Below are positions 1 through 8,532 of a stretch of 49,257 nucleotides of DNA, one piece after another. Numbering within the stretch: the stretch's first letter is position 1; every line of letters starts with the position of its first letter. The notes under the pieces are model-generated. The model ran no database searches. It had not been told where the DNA came from and saw only the letters and a list, made by a program, of their open reading frames with translations. This DNA comes from Caulobacter segnis (lineage in GTDB: Bacteria > Pseudomonadota > Alphaproteobacteria > Caulobacterales > Caulobacteraceae). The stretch covers positions 1 to 49,257 of the forward strand of contig NZ_QFQZ01000031.1 of the NCBI RefSeq assembly GCF_003243465.1. Reading direction: 5' to 3'. A program made the position numbers and the translations under genes.

Positions 1-353
1 CCCTGGGTGGCCACGCCGACGCCGGCGTCCGTCTGCCATTGGCCCGGGATGCCCAGGCGCGGCACGCCCGGCACATAGCCGGCCGAGGCGTCCAGCGAGT
101 CGGGGTGGCGCGTGTACTTCGGCTTCATGTCGGCACCGAAGTAGCCGAAGATCACCGTGAACTTCTCGTCGTTGGTCATCGCCGCCACGGCGAGGTCGGC
201 GCGCTTGTCGGCGTCCAGCCTGGCGTCCAGCCAGGGGCGGGCCGAAGGGGCGGCGGCGGGGCTCTGCGCCAGGGCGCCGGTGGCGGTCAGGGCCGGCGCC
301 GAGGCGCCGATCAGCAGGGCCAGGGTCAGGCCGCGCCAGGTCGTCCGGGTCAT
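1..353 (-). CDS. Glycoside hydrolase family 3 beta-glucosidase-like protein, N-terminal part (cut by window edge)
   Basis: About 117 N-terminal residues are visible, read from an ATG at 353. A signal peptide (MTRTTWRGLTLALLIGASAPALTATGALAQ region, cleaved after an AxA-type site) is followed by WLDARLDADKRADLAVAAMT and then GYVPGVPRLGIPGQW. The latter is the characteristic start of bacterial GH3 exo-glycosidases, where the enzyme opens with a multi-helix segment and a 'GIP' stretch near the sugar pocket. The catalytic Asp and Glu lie beyond the window, so activity and linkage cannot be judged. It would be periplasmic or outer-membrane associated. It lies 59 bp downstream of, and in the same direction as, the LacI regulator, suggesting co-transcription and a role in trimming an oligosaccharide imported by the neighbouring TonB-dependent receptor. 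Confidence 0.8.
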   Translation of the reverse strand, partial: MTRTTWRGLTLALLIGASAPALTATGALAQSPAAAPSARPWLDARLDADKRADLAVAAMTNDEKFTVIFGYFGADMKPKYTRHPDSLDASAGYVPGVPRLGIPGQWQTDAGVGVATQ

Positions 354-412
354 GTGTCCTCCGTCTTTCGTCTTGTCGGCCGCGCGCCTCTGGGGGCGCA
401 TCGGGCGGGGTG

Positions 413-1456
413 TTAGGGCTTCCGGCGGGGCGGCGAGCCGCTTCCCACGGGGCCGGTGGATTCGCGCGCCACAAGCGAATGGCGCGCGAGGAAGGGGGCG
501 TTGATCCGGCCGGCGCCTTCGTTGGCGTTCCACGCCGCGAAGGTCTGCAGCGCGCGCAGGGCCATCTGCTCGAACGGCTGGCGGATGGTGGTCAGGCTGG
601 GCCAGATCACGCTGGCGATCGGCTGGTCGTCGAAGCCCACCACCGAGAGGTCGTCGGGAATCCGCAGGCCCCGGCGCTGAGCCTCCATGCAGGTGGCGGC
701 GGCCATTTCGTCATTGGCCGCGAAGATCGCGGTCGGCGGCTCGGCGATGTCGAGCAGGGTCTTGGCCGCCTCGAGGCCGGTCTTGAAGGTGAACTGGCCC
801 TCGACGACCAGCTCGGGGCCCGGACGCGGCAGGCCGCGCGCGGCGTAGGCCTCGTAGAATCCGTTGCGGCGGTGCGTGCTGGCCGCGTGGTCCGGGTGGC
901 CGGCGATGTGTCCGATCCGCGTATGGCCCAGCGAGAACAGGTGCTCGACCACTTCCCGCGCGGCGGCGCGGTCGTCCATGGCGATGGCGGGGAAGCGAGG
1001 GTCCACCGTCGTCGGCGAGATCAGCACGCAGCGCACATCGAGTTCGCGCATCAGGTCCTTCATCGGCCCGAAGTCGCATTCGGGCGGCAGCAGGATCATC
1101 TCGCGCAGGCCGCCGTCGCGGACAAAGGCGCGGACGCGATCCTGCCAGCCGGCGACGGGGCCCTCGGACAGGTCGACGGTCAGGTGGCGGCCGGTCTCGA
1201 CGCAGGCCAGCAGCAGGGCGTGGTGGATGCGGGTGTGATAGCCGCCGGACGGATCGCCCATCAGCACGCCGACCGAGCCGGAGCCTTGCGACCGCAGGCT
1301 GCGGGCCACGGCGCTGGGGTGATAGCCAAGCTCCCGCATGGCCGCCTGGACGCGGTCGCGCGTCTTGGCGCTGACGCTCTCATGATCGTTGAGAACGCGC
1401 GAGACGGTCTTGGGCGACACGCCCGCCCGCTCAGCCACGTCATGGATCGTCGTCAT
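413..1456 (-). CDS. LacI family transcriptional regulator
   Basis: A protein of 347 residues, the normal length for LacI/GalR. The ATG at 1456 begins MTTIHDVAERAGVSPKTVSR, the standard LacI helix-turn-helix opening; nine upstream in-frame codons exist but add nothing the family has. The hinge region is LGYHPSAVARSLRS, followed by a periplasmic-binding-protein-like sensor domain ending in PSLTTIRQPFEQM, typical of sugar-responsive members. The sugar is not deducible. It diverges from the receptor at 2090 and precedes the GH3 gene, a common arrangement for a local repressor of a sugar locus. A LacI-type dyad at 1849-1862 in front of the receptor is a plausible operator for it. Recognition of the family is secure; the target and ligand are inference. 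Confidence 0.95.
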   Translation of the reverse strand: MTTIHDVAERAGVSPKTVSRVLNDHESVSAKTRDRVQAAMRELGYHPSAVARSLRSQGSGSVGVLMGDPSGGYHTRIHHALLLACVETGRHLTVDLSEGPVAGWQDRVRAFVRDGGLREMILLPPECDFGPMKDLMRELDVRCVLISPTTVDPRFPAIAMDDRAAAREVVEHLFSLGHTRIGHIAGHPDHAASTHRRNGFYEAYAARGLPRPGPELVVEGQFTFKTGLEAAKTLLDIAEPPTAIFAANDEMAAATCMEAQRRGLRIPDDLSVVGFDDQPIASVIWPSLTTIRQPFEQMALRALQTFAAWNANEGAGRINAPFLARHSLVARESTGPVGSGSPPRRKP

Positions 1457-1562
1457 GGGTCCCCGCGTCCGTTCGCGCGTCAAGCTAGGCCGGGCGTTCC
1501 GCCCTGGAAAGGCTGACCGCGCGACGTCGAACGCCGATGGCTGTAGCCGATGATGTCTCGTC

Positions 1563-1615
1563 TGTCATGTGTTAGGACATTATGAGGTCATTTCATCGGA
1601 CATTTTTAGGACATT
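1563..1615 (+). repeat. Five phased GGNCATT-like direct repeats, possible response-regulator binding array
   Basis: Heptamers TGTCATG, GGACATT, GGTCATT, GGACATT and GGACATT begin at 1563, 1575, 1586, 1598 and 1609, so spacings are 12, 11, 12 and 11 bp, about one helical turn each. Direct repeats at 11-bp spacing are typical of OmpR/PhoB-class regulators binding in tandem on one DNA face. The array sits 107-159 bp upstream of the lacI-type start codon and about 475 bp from the receptor start. The repeats are visible; the regulator is unknown. Confidence 0.5.
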
Positions 1616-1848
1616 TCAAGGCGGCCACGGCGGGCGTTCCGGGCGGGGGCGGTCGCTAGGCTCCCGGGAGGTGTCGCGCGTCAGGCCGAGGGGCTGTCTG
1701 TCGCCCAGGCATAGGGCCTCCGACCCTAGAATGGCGGTTTTTCCAGCGCTGTAAGGGATTTTTCTATCCGGGTCGGTGGCGGCCGATGTGACCGGTACCT
1801 TCCCGGCGGGCGTTGGATCACAGGGGCTGCGGCCCGTCGCTGCTCATA

Positions 1849-1862
1849 TGACAACGTTGACA
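1849..1862. promoter_or_regulatory. LacI-family operator candidate
   Basis: TGACAACGTTGACA is a 14-bp dyad centred on CG with a single symmetric mismatch, matching the form of LacI/GalR operators. It lies between the divergent LacI-type regulator and the TonB receptor. Its right half overlaps a TTGACA hexamer that could serve as a -35 element, so binding would block transcription of the receptor. Confidence 0.55.
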
Positions 1863-1877
1863 TTCTTGTTGACTTGA

Positions 1878-1902
1878 CCGGGACATTTCTGAAATGTGCC
1901 GG
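1878..1902. promoter_or_regulatory. 25-bp near-perfect palindrome in receptor leader
   Basis: Twelve-base arms around a single central T: the left arm is CCGGGACATTTC and the right arm is GAAATGTGCCGG, with one mismatch. It lies 16 bp after the LacI-type dyad. It contains the same GGACATTTC word as the phased repeats at 1609. It may be a second operator or a leader hairpin. Confidence 0.45.
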
Positions 1903-2089
1903 CGTTCGACGAAGGCTCGCAGGCCAGAGTCGGATGTCCGGGCGCTGGGGCGCCACGGCTTTTGGACAACCGCCGACCGGCGGCCGGACAAGCCCGCAAA
2001 GTCCCAGTCGCGACCCGAGACCGCCGCAAGACCGGCGGCGCCGGGCGGAGTGGGCGGCCAATAAGAACGATCTATTGGGGAGCGAGGAA

Positions 2090-5000
2090 TTGTCTCAGGA
2101 AGCAAGGAAAGCCGTGCTCGCGCGCGGCCTGACGCTGGCGCTGGTCGCCGGCGCATCGCAGCTGGCTTTGGCCACGGGCGCTTTCGCGCAGGAAAGCAGC
2201 GCCGGCACGCAGGTCGAGGAAATCGTCGTCACCGGCGTCCGCGGCTCGCAGATGAAGTCGGTCGACATCAAGCGCAAGCAGTCGGCCATCGTCGACGCCA
2301 TCTCGGCCGAAGACATCGGCAAGCTGCCGGACGTCACCATCGCCGACTCCCTGCAGCGCATCTCGGGCGTGCAGATCCAGCGCAACGCCGGTGAAGGCGC
2401 CACGGTCAACATCCGCGGCCTGGCCCAGGTCATCACCCTGCTGAACGGCGAACAGTACCTCAGCGCCGGCAACATGGGCTCGGCCCAGCCGAACCTGCTG
2501 GACGTGCCCTCGCAGCTGATGAACCAGGTGCTGGTCTACAAGTCGACCAACCCGCGCAACGCCCTGTCGGGCATCTCGGGCACCCTGGACCTGAAGACCC
2601 GCCGTCCGTTCCAGTTCGGCGAAGGCCTGACCTTCACCGGCGCGGCCGAAGCCCAGCGCGGCGACCGCACCAAGAAGGACGACTATCTGGTCAACGGCGT
2701 CGTCAACTGGCGCAACGACCGGGTCGGCCTGATGGTCGGCGCGGCCTCTAGCAAGTCTAACCTCGGCAACAACTATTCGGGCGTCGCCAGCCTGTCGGGC
2801 AACAACGACTGGGGCGGCAGCAATCCCAACAACTTCGTCTCGCCGCACGGCTTCGAGAGCTTCAACCGCGTGGTCGAGCGCAAGCGCCTGGGCGTCAACG
2901 TCGCCTTCGAGGCCAAGCTGGGCGAGGGCTTCACCCTGATCGCCGAGGGCTTCTACGCCAAGCTCGACGAATACAACCGCGCCGTCGGCATCAACATCTC
3001 CAACCGCTGGGACGGCGGCGCCTTCGGCGTCTGGACCAAGCCCACCGTGTTCGACCCGACCGGCGTCAGCGCCCCGACCACCAACGGCGGCAATGGCCGT
3101 CCCTGGGTCGCGGTCGACGAGTACGACATCGACGCGTGGTGGGTGAACTCGTTCACCGTCAACCGCACCACCAAGTCGGAATCGAAGAACTACAATCTCG
3201 AACTGAAGTACGACAACGGCGGCCCGTTCACCTCGGAAGTCCGCGCCATCCGCGCCACCGGCGACCGTCTCAGCATGAACGGCCAGGCCCAAGGCGACCT
3301 GTCGAACTGGCAGTATGGCCCCAATCGCTTCACGCTGTTCCGCGACGCCAATGACCGCACCCGCGGCACCTTCTATCCGAAGGGCATCTGCGATCAGTAT
3401 CCGGCGGCGCAGCGCAGCAACGCCGTCGTCGGCAGCGCCGGCGGCTGCTACCTGAACCCGAACCCGATGGGCTACGGCCAGAACCCGCAGCTGCACTACA
3501 ACATCGCCGGCGATCATCCGGTGTGGAGCGGCTTCGATCGTCCGATCATGGGTGGCCTGGGCGCCGGCAAGTCCCTCAAGGACTACATGGCCAACAAGGA
3601 CAGCTACGCGATCGGGGCGTTCTCGTCGGAAGGCAACAACCAGGTCGCCTCGGACATGAACGTGTTCCGCGCCGAGGGCCACTACCGGTTCGACGACAAG
3701 CTGCTGGGCTTCATCACCAAGGTCGACGCCGGCGTCCGCCAGAGCGACCGTTCGGTCAGCGTCGAGCAGTTCCACCTGTTCTCGGGCTTCTACGGCGGCG
3801 TCCCGGGCGCGGTGCAGGCCAACGGCTCGCCCGTGCCGGCCGGCGGCTGCGAGGCCCAGTGGAAGGCCATCGACGTCGTGATGAACCAGAACCAGTGCCA
3901 GGCGGGCGAGTTCGTGCCCGACCCGATCACCGGCAAGCCGGTGTTCCAAGGCTACACGGTCAATCGTCCGACCAAGCTGACCACCTACAACAACACCGTC
4001 TGGGTCGATGACCTGGGCGGCGTGACCAGCGGCATTCCGGGCTTCTGGGCCATCGACCCGCGCGACTTCGACGACGCCGAGGCCTTCCACAAGAAGGTGT
4101 TCGGGGGTGCCATCCGCGTGATCGTCCCGGGCCAGACCTACGACGTGACGCTGAAGGAGCAGAGCGCCTACGGTTCGGCCGACTTCGAGATCGGCAACCT
4201 GCACGGCGACATCGGCCTGCGGGTCATCCAGACCGAGCTGAACGTCAAGCAGAACCTGACCGGCGACGTGCGCAACTACGGCGATACCAACGCCGACGCC
4301 GGCGACCAGGTCACCAAGCGCAAGTACACCGACTGGCTGCCGTCGGTGAACGCGGTCTATGACCTGACCGACAACATCAAGCTGCGCGCGGCCTACGCCA
4401 AGACGATGCAGCCGCTGGACCTGGGCAACTACGGCGGCGGCCTGTCGATCTTCACCGCCGACTGCGGCAACGGCCTGAACATCCGCTGCGTCACCGGCGC
4501 CAGCTCGTCGGGCAACCCGAACCTGAACCCGTGGCGGGCGTCGAACTTCGACGGCGCCGTCGAGTACTACTTCGGCCGCGCCTCGATGCTGAACATCTCG
4601 GCCTTCCAGCTGAAGATCGACAGCTTCGTCACCGGCGGCACGATCAAGGGCCGCTTCCCCGACCAGGACGGCGTGATCCGTCGCGACGTCGATGTCAGCC
4701 TGCCGCTGCAAGGCGACGGCGGCTCGGTCAAGGGCGTGGAAGTCGGCGCCAAGATCGCCTTCGCCGACGTGCTGCCCGACATGGGCCTGCTGTCGAACTT
4801 CGGGGTGGACGGCAACTACACCTACTCGCCCAGCCACGAGAGCCGCCTGGACCTCGCCGGCGACGAGATCCCGTTCTTCGACAACTCCAAGCACCAGTTC
4901 AACCTGGTGGGCTGGTACCAGGACGACAAGCTGCAGGCCCGCGTCGCCTACAACTACCGCACCGATCGCCTCTCGGGGACGATGGGCGGCGGCGGCAACC

Positions 5001-5212
5001 GCGTGATCCCGGTCATGCAGAAGTCGACGGGCTATGTGGACGTGAACGTCAGCTACAACGTCCGCGAAAACGTCACGGTCTACTTCAACGGGTCGAATGT
5101 CACCGGCGAGATCGAGGATTACTACCTCCGCTTCGCCAAGGGTAAGACCCAGTACTCCAGCCAGAACGAGTTCGAGCCCCGCTACACGCTGGGTATCCGC
5201 GCGCGCTGGTAA
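2090..5212 (+). CDS. TonB-dependent receptor (Xanthomonas/Caulobacter carbohydrate type)
   Basis: Outer-membrane active transporter of 1040 residues. I place the start at TTG 2090, preceded by GGGGAG with 7-bp spacing, because it gives a proper signal peptide (SQEARKAVLARG, hydrophobic core, cleavage after GAFAQ). The TonB-box region EEIVVTGVRGS follows at about residue 40. The plug domain contains KLPDVTIADSLQRISGVQIQR and VNIRGL. The rest is a beta-barrel ending in LGIRARW, a terminal aromatic as needed for BAM assembly. Divergent LacI regulator, GH3 enzyme and two halogenase-like genes downstream suggest an oligosaccharide substrate, but this is inferred from context. An alternative in-frame start further upstream (1874) cannot be excluded. 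Confidence 0.93.
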   Translation: MSQEARKAVLARGLTLALVAGASQLALATGAFAQESSAGTQVEEIVVTGVRGSQMKSVDIKRKQSAIVDAISAEDIGKLPDVTIADSLQRISGVQIQRNAGEGATVNIRGLAQVITLLNGEQYLSAGNMGSAQPNLLDVPSQLMNQVLVYKSTNPRNALSGISGTLDLKTRRPFQFGEGLTFTGAAEAQRGDRTKKDDYLVNGVVNWRNDRVGLMVGAASSKSNLGNNYSGVASLSGNNDWGGSNPNNFVSPHGFESFNRVVERKRLGVNVAFEAKLGEGFTLIAEGFYAKLDEYNRAVGINISNRWDGGAFGVWTKPTVFDPTGVSAPTTNGGNGRPWVAVDEYDIDAWWVNSFTVNRTTKSESKNYNLELKYDNGGPFTSEVRAIRATGDRLSMNGQAQGDLSNWQYGPNRFTLFRDANDRTRGTFYPKGICDQYPAAQRSNAVVGSAGGCYLNPNPMGYGQNPQLHYNIAGDHPVWSGFDRPIMGGLGAGKSLKDYMANKDSYAIGAFSSEGNNQVASDMNVFRAEGHYRFDDKLLGFITKVDAGVRQSDRSVSVEQFHLFSGFYGGVPGAVQANGSPVPAGGCEAQWKAIDVVMNQNQCQAGEFVPDPITGKPVFQGYTVNRPTKLTTYNNTVWVDDLGGVTSGIPGFWAIDPRDFDDAEAFHKKVFGGAIRVIVPGQTYDVTLKEQSAYGSADFEIGNLHGDIGLRVIQTELNVKQNLTGDVRNYGDTNADAGDQVTKRKYTDWLPSVNAVYDLTDNIKLRAAYAKTMQPLDLGNYGGGLSIFTADCGNGLNIRCVTGASSSGNPNLNPWRASNFDGAVEYYFGRASMLNISAFQLKIDSFVTGGTIKGRFPDQDGVIRRDVDVSLPLQGDGGSVKGVEVGAKIAFADVLPDMGLLSNFGVDGNYTYSPSHESRLDLAGDEIPFFDNSKHQFNLVGWYQDDKLQARVAYNYRTDRLSGTMGGGGNRVIPVMQKSTGYVDVNVSYNVRENVTVYFNGSNVTGEIEDYYLRFAKGKTQYSSQNEFEPRYTLGIRARW

Positions 5213-5233
5213 GCTTTCCCTCTGACCTCCTGC

Positions 5234-5272
5234 CGGCCGCCGCGCTTCCCCCTTGCGGCGGCCGCTTTTTTT
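5234..5272 (+). terminator. Intrinsic terminator after TonB receptor
   Basis: A 10-bp perfect GC stem (CGGCCGCCGC at 5234-5243 with GCGGCGGCCG at 5255-5264), an 11-nt loop, and a run of seven T from 5266. It lies 22 bp after the receptor stop codon, so it probably limits read-through into the halogenase genes and allows the receptor to be expressed at a higher level. Confidence 0.85.
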
Positions 5273-5368
5273 GTGCGGAGGGACCTGTCGGGCCTCGGTC
5301 CCAACCGATAGCCTGACCCAACCGGACGTCAGATCCGGAATTCAGTAAGCACTCAGGGGAGCTGTCCG

Positions 5369-6904
5369 ATGGCGGACAACAGGATCCGCAAGCTGGTGAT
5401 CGTCGGCGGCGGGACCGCCGGCTGGATGGCGGCCGCGGCGCTGCGCCGGCGCTTCCAGGGCGGGCCGCTCGAAATCACCCTGGTGGAGAGCGCCGAGATC
5501 GGCACGATCGGCGTCGGCGAGGCGACCATCCCGACGATCCGCGGCTTCTACCAGCAGCTGGGCCTGAACGATCTCGAGGTCATGCGGGCGACGCAGGCGA
5601 CCTGCAAGCTGGGCATCCGCTTCGACGGCTGGCTGCGCGAGGGCCATGCCTTCATCCACCCCTTCGGCCTGTTCGGCCAGGACCTGCGGGGCGTTCCCTT
5701 CCATCACTACTGGCGCAAGCTGGCCCAGGGCGGCGAGCCGACCAACATCCAGGATTACTCGCTGGGCGCGTCGCTGGCGGCGGCGGGCAAGTTCATGGCC
5801 CCGCCGCGCAATCCGAGCAACAGCCTGTCGATCTTCGACTGGGCCCTGCACCTGGACGCGGGCCTGTTCGCCCAGCTGATGCGACGCGTCGCTGAGGACA
5901 ACGGCGTCCGGCGAATCGACGCCAAGATCATCAAGGTCAACCTGCGCCCCGAGGACGGCTTCGTCGCCTCGCTGGATCTCGACACCGGCGCCACCGTCGA
6001 GGGCGATCTCTTCATCGACTGCTCGGGCTTTCGGGGGCTGCTGATCGAGGAGGCGCTGGGGACCGGCTATGAGTCCTGGAGCGACCTTCTGCTGTGTGAC
6101 CGCGCCTTCGCCGTCCAGAGCGAGGGCGTCGGCGATCCCGCGCCCTATACCGAGGTCAAGGCGCACACGGCCGGCTGGCGCTGGCGGATCCCGCTGCAGC
6201 ACCGCTACGGCAACGGCTATGTCTTCTCCTCGCGCCACAGCAGCGACGAGGCCGCCCTGGCCGAGCTGAAAGCCGCCGTCCCCGACCGCCTGCTGCACGA
6301 GCCGCGCCTGATCCGCTTCACCCCCGGCCGTCGCAAGCAGGCCTGGAACCGCAATGTCATCGCCCTGGGCCTGTCATCCGGTTTCCTGGAGCCCCTGGAG
6401 AGCACCTCGATCGCTCTGATCGAGACGGGGATCGAGAAGATCAAGGCGCTGTTCCCCGACAAGGACTTCGCGCCCGAGCTGGTCGACGAGTTCAACGACT
6501 GGTCGCGTCGCGAGATGGAGCGCGTGCGCGACTTCATCATCCTGCACTATTGGGCGAACCAGCGGGCCAAGAGTGGAGGGGGGGGCACCGCCTTCTGGCG
6601 CGACTGCAACGCCGTGACCTTGCCCGAGAGCCTGCGCCGCAAGGTCGAGCTCTTCCGCCAGCGCGGCCACTTCGTCCGCTACCGTTGGGAGATGTTCCAG
6701 CCCGCCAGCTGGATGGCGATCTACGCCGGCTTCGAGCTCCTGCCGGAAACGATCGACCCGGCGCTCGACGGCATCGACGCCCAGGCGCTGAGCGCACCGC
6801 TCGCCGAAATGCGCAAGGCCATCGCCGAGGTCGTGGCCTCGGCCCCGCCGCACGCCGCCTTCCTCGACCAGTATTGCCGTCCCGCTCCAGTCGCGGCGCA
6901 GTAG
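5369..6904 (+). CDS. Tryptophan halogenase-family flavoprotein (first copy)
   Basis: A protein of 511 residues with the layout of flavin-dependent tryptophan halogenases: FAD-binding VIVGGGTAGWM at residues 10-20, GVGEAT at about 48-53, the catalytic-lysine region ATCKLGIRF with K80 at the position of PrnA K79, and WRWRIPLQ, the family signature. A conserved Glu sits in PLEST, matching PrnA E346. Start ATG 5369 follows AGGGGAG. A halogenation reaction is what the family name implies, but homologues that sit beside TonB receptors and glycosidases in Caulobacterales and sphingomonads have no established substrate. The second copy begins 11 bp downstream, so the two are co-transcribed. Confidence 0.9.
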   Translation: MADNRIRKLVIVGGGTAGWMAAAALRRRFQGGPLEITLVESAEIGTIGVGEATIPTIRGFYQQLGLNDLEVMRATQATCKLGIRFDGWLREGHAFIHPFGLFGQDLRGVPFHHYWRKLAQGGEPTNIQDYSLGASLAAAGKFMAPPRNPSNSLSIFDWALHLDAGLFAQLMRRVAEDNGVRRIDAKIIKVNLRPEDGFVASLDLDTGATVEGDLFIDCSGFRGLLIEEALGTGYESWSDLLLCDRAFAVQSEGVGDPAPYTEVKAHTAGWRWRIPLQHRYGNGYVFSSRHSSDEAALAELKAAVPDRLLHEPRLIRFTPGRRKQAWNRNVIALGLSSGFLEPLESTSIALIETGIEKIKALFPDKDFAPELVDEFNDWSRREMERVRDFIILHYWANQRAKSGGGGTAFWRDCNAVTLPESLRRKVELFRQRGHFVRYRWEMFQPASWMAIYAGFELLPETIDPALDGIDAQALSAPLAEMRKAIAEVVASAPPHAAFLDQYCRPAPVAAQ

Positions 6905-6915
6905 GACCCGTAGCG

Positions 6916-8466
6916 ATGACCCACACCCATCCCAACGCCATCCGCAAGATCGTCATCGTCGGCGGCGGCTCGGCCGGCTGGATCACGGCGGCCATGCTCA
7001 GCCACTACTTCCAGGCGGGCGGCTGCGCGGTCGAGCTGGTCGAGTCCGAGGAGATCGGCACGATCGGCGTCGGCGAGTCGACCATCCCGCCGTTCCTGCG
7101 CCTGCTGGCCAGCCTGGGGATCGACGAGCGCGACTTCATCCAGTCCACCCAGGCCAGTTTCAAGCTGGGCATCCGATTCGAGGACTGGAAGAGCCTCGGC
7201 GACCGCTACATGCACCCGTTCGGCGTGATCGGCGGCCCGTTCGGTCCGCACGAGTTCTACCAGTGCTGGCTGCGCGCCAAGGCGGCGGGGCATCCGTCCG
7301 GCCTGCACGACTTCGCGCCCGGCGCGGTGATGGCCGAGCAGGGCAAGTTCATGCTGCCGTTCAAGGCTGAGCGCACCCTGATCGGCGGCGCCAACTACGC
7401 CCTGCACGTCGACGCGCGGCTGGTCGCCCGCTACCTGCGCGACTACGCCGAGGCGCGCGGCGTCAAGCGCTCCGAGGGCATCGTCTCCGACGTCGTCACC
7501 CACACCGACGGCTCGGTCGCCAAGGTGCGGATCAAGGATGGCCGCGAGATCGAAGGCGACCTCTTCATCGACTGCACCGGCTTCCGGTCCCTGCTGATCG
7601 GCAAGACGCTGGAGACGCCGTTCGAGGACTGGTCCGACATGCTGCTGTGCGACCGCGCGGTGGTCGTGCAGACCGAGAACGTCGGCGCGCCGCATCCCTA
7701 CACCCTGTCCAAGGCCGAGGCGGGCGGCTGGCGCTGGCGCATCCCGCTGCAGCACCGGGCCGGCAACGGCTATGTGTTCAGCTCACGCCACATCAGCGAC
7801 GACGAGGCGCGCGCCACCCTGCTGGGCGGGCTTGAGGGGCGCGCGCTGATGGAGCCGATGTTCATCCCGTTCAAGACCGGCGTACGCCAGCGCCTCTGGG
7901 AGAAGAACGTGGTGGCCGTAGGCCTGTCGGGCGGCTTCATCGAGCCGCTGGAGTCGACCGCCCTGCACCTGATCTATCGCGGCGTCGACTTCCTGCTGCG
8001 CTTCTTCCCCGACCGCGACTTCGATCCGGCGCTGCGGGCCGAGTACAACCGCCGCATGGTCGCCGACTACGAGGAGATCCGCGACTTCATCGTGCTGCAC
8101 TACTGCAAGACCCAGCGCGACGACACGCCGTTCTGGCGGGCGGTGCGCGAGGCCCCGATCCCCGACAGCCTGAAGGAACGCATGGCCCTGTTCGAGCGCA
8201 GCGGCGTGCTGCGCGAGGGCGTCGACGACATGTTCCGCAATCCCTCCTGGCAGTCGGTGATGGAGGGCATGGGCGTGAGGCCCCAGCGCTACCAGCAACT
8301 GGTCGACACCATCCCCTACGAAGTGATCAGCCAGACCCTGGACCAGTCGGCCCCGATGCTGGCCGCCCAGGTCGCGGGCTTGCCCAGCCACGGCGAGTTC
8401 CTGGCCAAGCACTGCCCCGCGCCGCCGCCCGAGGCCGCGGTCGCGCCTTTCAAGACGGTGGCGTGA
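6916..8466 (+). CDS. Tryptophan halogenase-family flavoprotein (second copy)
   Basis: A protein of 516 residues from ATG 6916, 11 bp after the stop of the first copy. The same landmarks appear: VIVGGGSAGWI at residues 13-23, GVGESTIP, K83 in SFKLGIRF, WRWRIPLQHR, and EPLEST. The two copies share blocks such as EEIGTIGVGE/AEIGTIGVGE and the RDFI-LHY segment, but differ over much of their length, so this is an old duplication rather than a recent one. Both keep the lysine and glutamate needed for chlorination or bromination chemistry. No flavin reductase partner is visible in the window. A plausible function is modification of an imported glycan-linked or aromatic compound, but that is speculation. 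Confidence 0.9.
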   Translation: MTHTHPNAIRKIVIVGGGSAGWITAAMLSHYFQAGGCAVELVESEEIGTIGVGESTIPPFLRLLASLGIDERDFIQSTQASFKLGIRFEDWKSLGDRYMHPFGVIGGPFGPHEFYQCWLRAKAAGHPSGLHDFAPGAVMAEQGKFMLPFKAERTLIGGANYALHVDARLVARYLRDYAEARGVKRSEGIVSDVVTHTDGSVAKVRIKDGREIEGDLFIDCTGFRSLLIGKTLETPFEDWSDMLLCDRAVVVQTENVGAPHPYTLSKAEAGGWRWRIPLQHRAGNGYVFSSRHISDDEARATLLGGLEGRALMEPMFIPFKTGVRQRLWEKNVVAVGLSGGFIEPLESTALHLIYRGVDFLLRFFPDRDFDPALRAEYNRRMVADYEEIRDFIVLHYCKTQRDDTPFWRAVREAPIPDSLKERMALFERSGVLREGVDDMFRNPSWQSVMEGMGVRPQRYQQLVDTIPYEVISQTLDQSAPMLAAQVAGLPSHGEFLAKHCPAPPPEAAVAPFKTVA

Positions 8467-8532
8467 GGCTGGGCGCCTTGACGGGCTAGATCGAGGCTCC
8501 CGGGCGAACCCTTGCCCGCTTCATGCGGGACG

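Larger units (their letters stand above)
1457..2089. other. Divergent intergenic region between lacI-type gene and TonB receptor
   Basis: This 633-bp stretch has no convincing gene; the open frames across it are out-of-frame or leader extensions. It holds three separate regulatory-looking elements, listed individually: five helically phased repeats near the lacI side, a LacI-type dyad, and a long near-perfect palindrome. An in-frame extension of the receptor reading frame reaches back to 1874, but that stretch is arginine/proline-rich and would place the signal peptide about 70 residues inside the protein, so I treat it as untranslated leader. Confidence 0.6.

Noticed and set aside
1874..2089. 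N-terminal extension of the first TonB receptor from ATG 1874
   Set aside because: The added 72 residues are Arg/Pro-rich, would bury the signal peptide, and begin inside a palindrome; the TTG at 2090 has a ribosome binding site.
2072..4894. A 940-residue open frame opposite the TonB receptor
   Set aside because: It is antisense to a clear receptor gene and has the Val/Ala/Gly/Arg/Asp bias of a shadow frame in GC-rich DNA.
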